Below are positions 5,003 through 5,303 of a DNA stretch of 5,303 nt, piece by piece (within the stretch, counting starts at the first letter, position 1; every line of letters begins with the position of its first letter). The position numbers and the translations under genes were made by a program. The DNA is from Pseudomonadota bacterium. GTDB taxonomy: Bacteria > Pseudomonadota > Alphaproteobacteria > Rhodospirillales > Magnetospirillaceae. The notes under the pieces were generated by a model. The model saw only the letters and a program-made list of their open reading frames with translations. It made no database searches and had not been told where the DNA came from. Where the stretch lies: assembly GCA_023437865.1 (NCBI GenBank), contig JAEZFE010000433.1:1-5303 (forward strand). Reading direction: 5' to 3'.

Positions 5003-5303
5003 TTGGAAGATCTCCTGACAGACGTCCTCACCAATTACGGTTACCTGCTGTATCCACTGATCCTGGTGTGGACCTTCATCGAAGGCGAGACGGTGGTGAT
5101 CGTCACCGGCGCCTTGGCTTCCGAGGGCAAGTACAACATCTCGGTGGAGCTGCTGGCGCTGTGCGCCTTCGCCGGCAGCTTCCTCGGCGATCAGCTCTAT
5201 TATTACATCGGGCGGCGCTACGGCACGCCGCTGCTCAATCGCTGGCCAACGCTGGGCCCCAAGATCGAATGGGCCTTCGAGCTGGTGAAGAGCCACCCCA
5301 CCC
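5003..5303 (+). CDS. DedA-family (SNARE-associated type) membrane protein, N-terminal part
   Basis: The frame is open from TTG 5003 to the window edge (100 codons seen; these proteins usually have about 200 residues). DedA proteins are inner-membrane proteins linked to lipid flipping, envelope integrity and proton-dependent tolerance; the exact role of this member cannot be told. Residues 12-39 (YGYLLYPLILVWTFIEGE then TVVIVTGALA) form the re-entrant or first hydrophobic segment with the family's acidic residues. Residues 50-74 carry the hallmark G-SFLGDQLYYYIGRRYG, in which GD and GR are strongly conserved. An in-frame TAA at 4982 limits the start to 4985 or later. The frame has no ATG, and the first GTG (codon 22) would remove half of the first hydrophobic segment, so TTG is the best choice. 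It has AGCAGG about 6 bases upstream. The C-terminal half lies beyond the window. Confidence 0.9.
   Translation, partial: MEDLLTDVLTNYGYLLYPLILVWTFIEGETVVIVTGALASEGKYNISVELLALCAFAGSFLGDQLYYYIGRRYGTPLLNRWPTLGPKIEWAFELVKSHPT

Overview
The window is GC-rich and densely packed with genes. It reads as chromosomal housekeeping DNA from an alphaproteobacterium, most likely a Rhodospirillales/Magnetospirillum-type organism. That assignment is an inference from the YdcH-like (DUF465) gene, the adjacent purE-purK pair, codon usage strongly biased to G or C at third positions, and the style of the proteins. No search was possible. I see no tRNA, rRNA, CRISPR array, insertion sequence or phage gene.

Layout: (1) 1-378 (+) is the 3' end of tyrS, followed by a clear intrinsic terminator. 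(2) 428-1516 (-) is a phosphofructokinase of the mixed ATP/PPi type, convergent with tyrS. (3) A 98-bp divergent spacer separates it from a 68-residue DUF465/YdcH-like gene (1615-1821, +). (4) 1897-2634 (-) encodes a GGDEF-like protein whose active site is destroyed but whose c-di-GMP inhibitory-site motif is kept. (5) A 111-bp divergent spacer holds a near-consensus sigma-70 promoter for purE and an extended -10 for the GGDEF-like gene. (6) purE (2746-3261) and purK (3266-4375) are 4 bp apart and form an operon; a strong hairpin straddles the purK stop. (7) A 134-bp spacer with several inverted repeats leads to a two-CBS-domain protein (4510-4944). (8) A DedA-family membrane protein starts at a TTG codon at 5003 and runs off the window.

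How the genes work together: PurK and PurE carry out consecutive steps of de novo purine synthesis (AIR to N5-CAIR to CAIR). The CBS protein downstream probably binds an adenine nucleotide, and the divergent GGDEF-like protein probably binds c-di-GMP, so two candidate nucleotide sensors flank the purine genes. Any functional connection is a guess from position only. TyrS, phosphofructokinase and DedA appear to be unrelated neighbours.

The region looks mostly ordinary, and I found no convincing new multi-gene system. The items most worth a second look are the catalytically dead GGDEF protein with an intact RxxD site, the Gly/Lys donor-site combination in the phosphofructokinase, and the hairpin over the purK stop codon.
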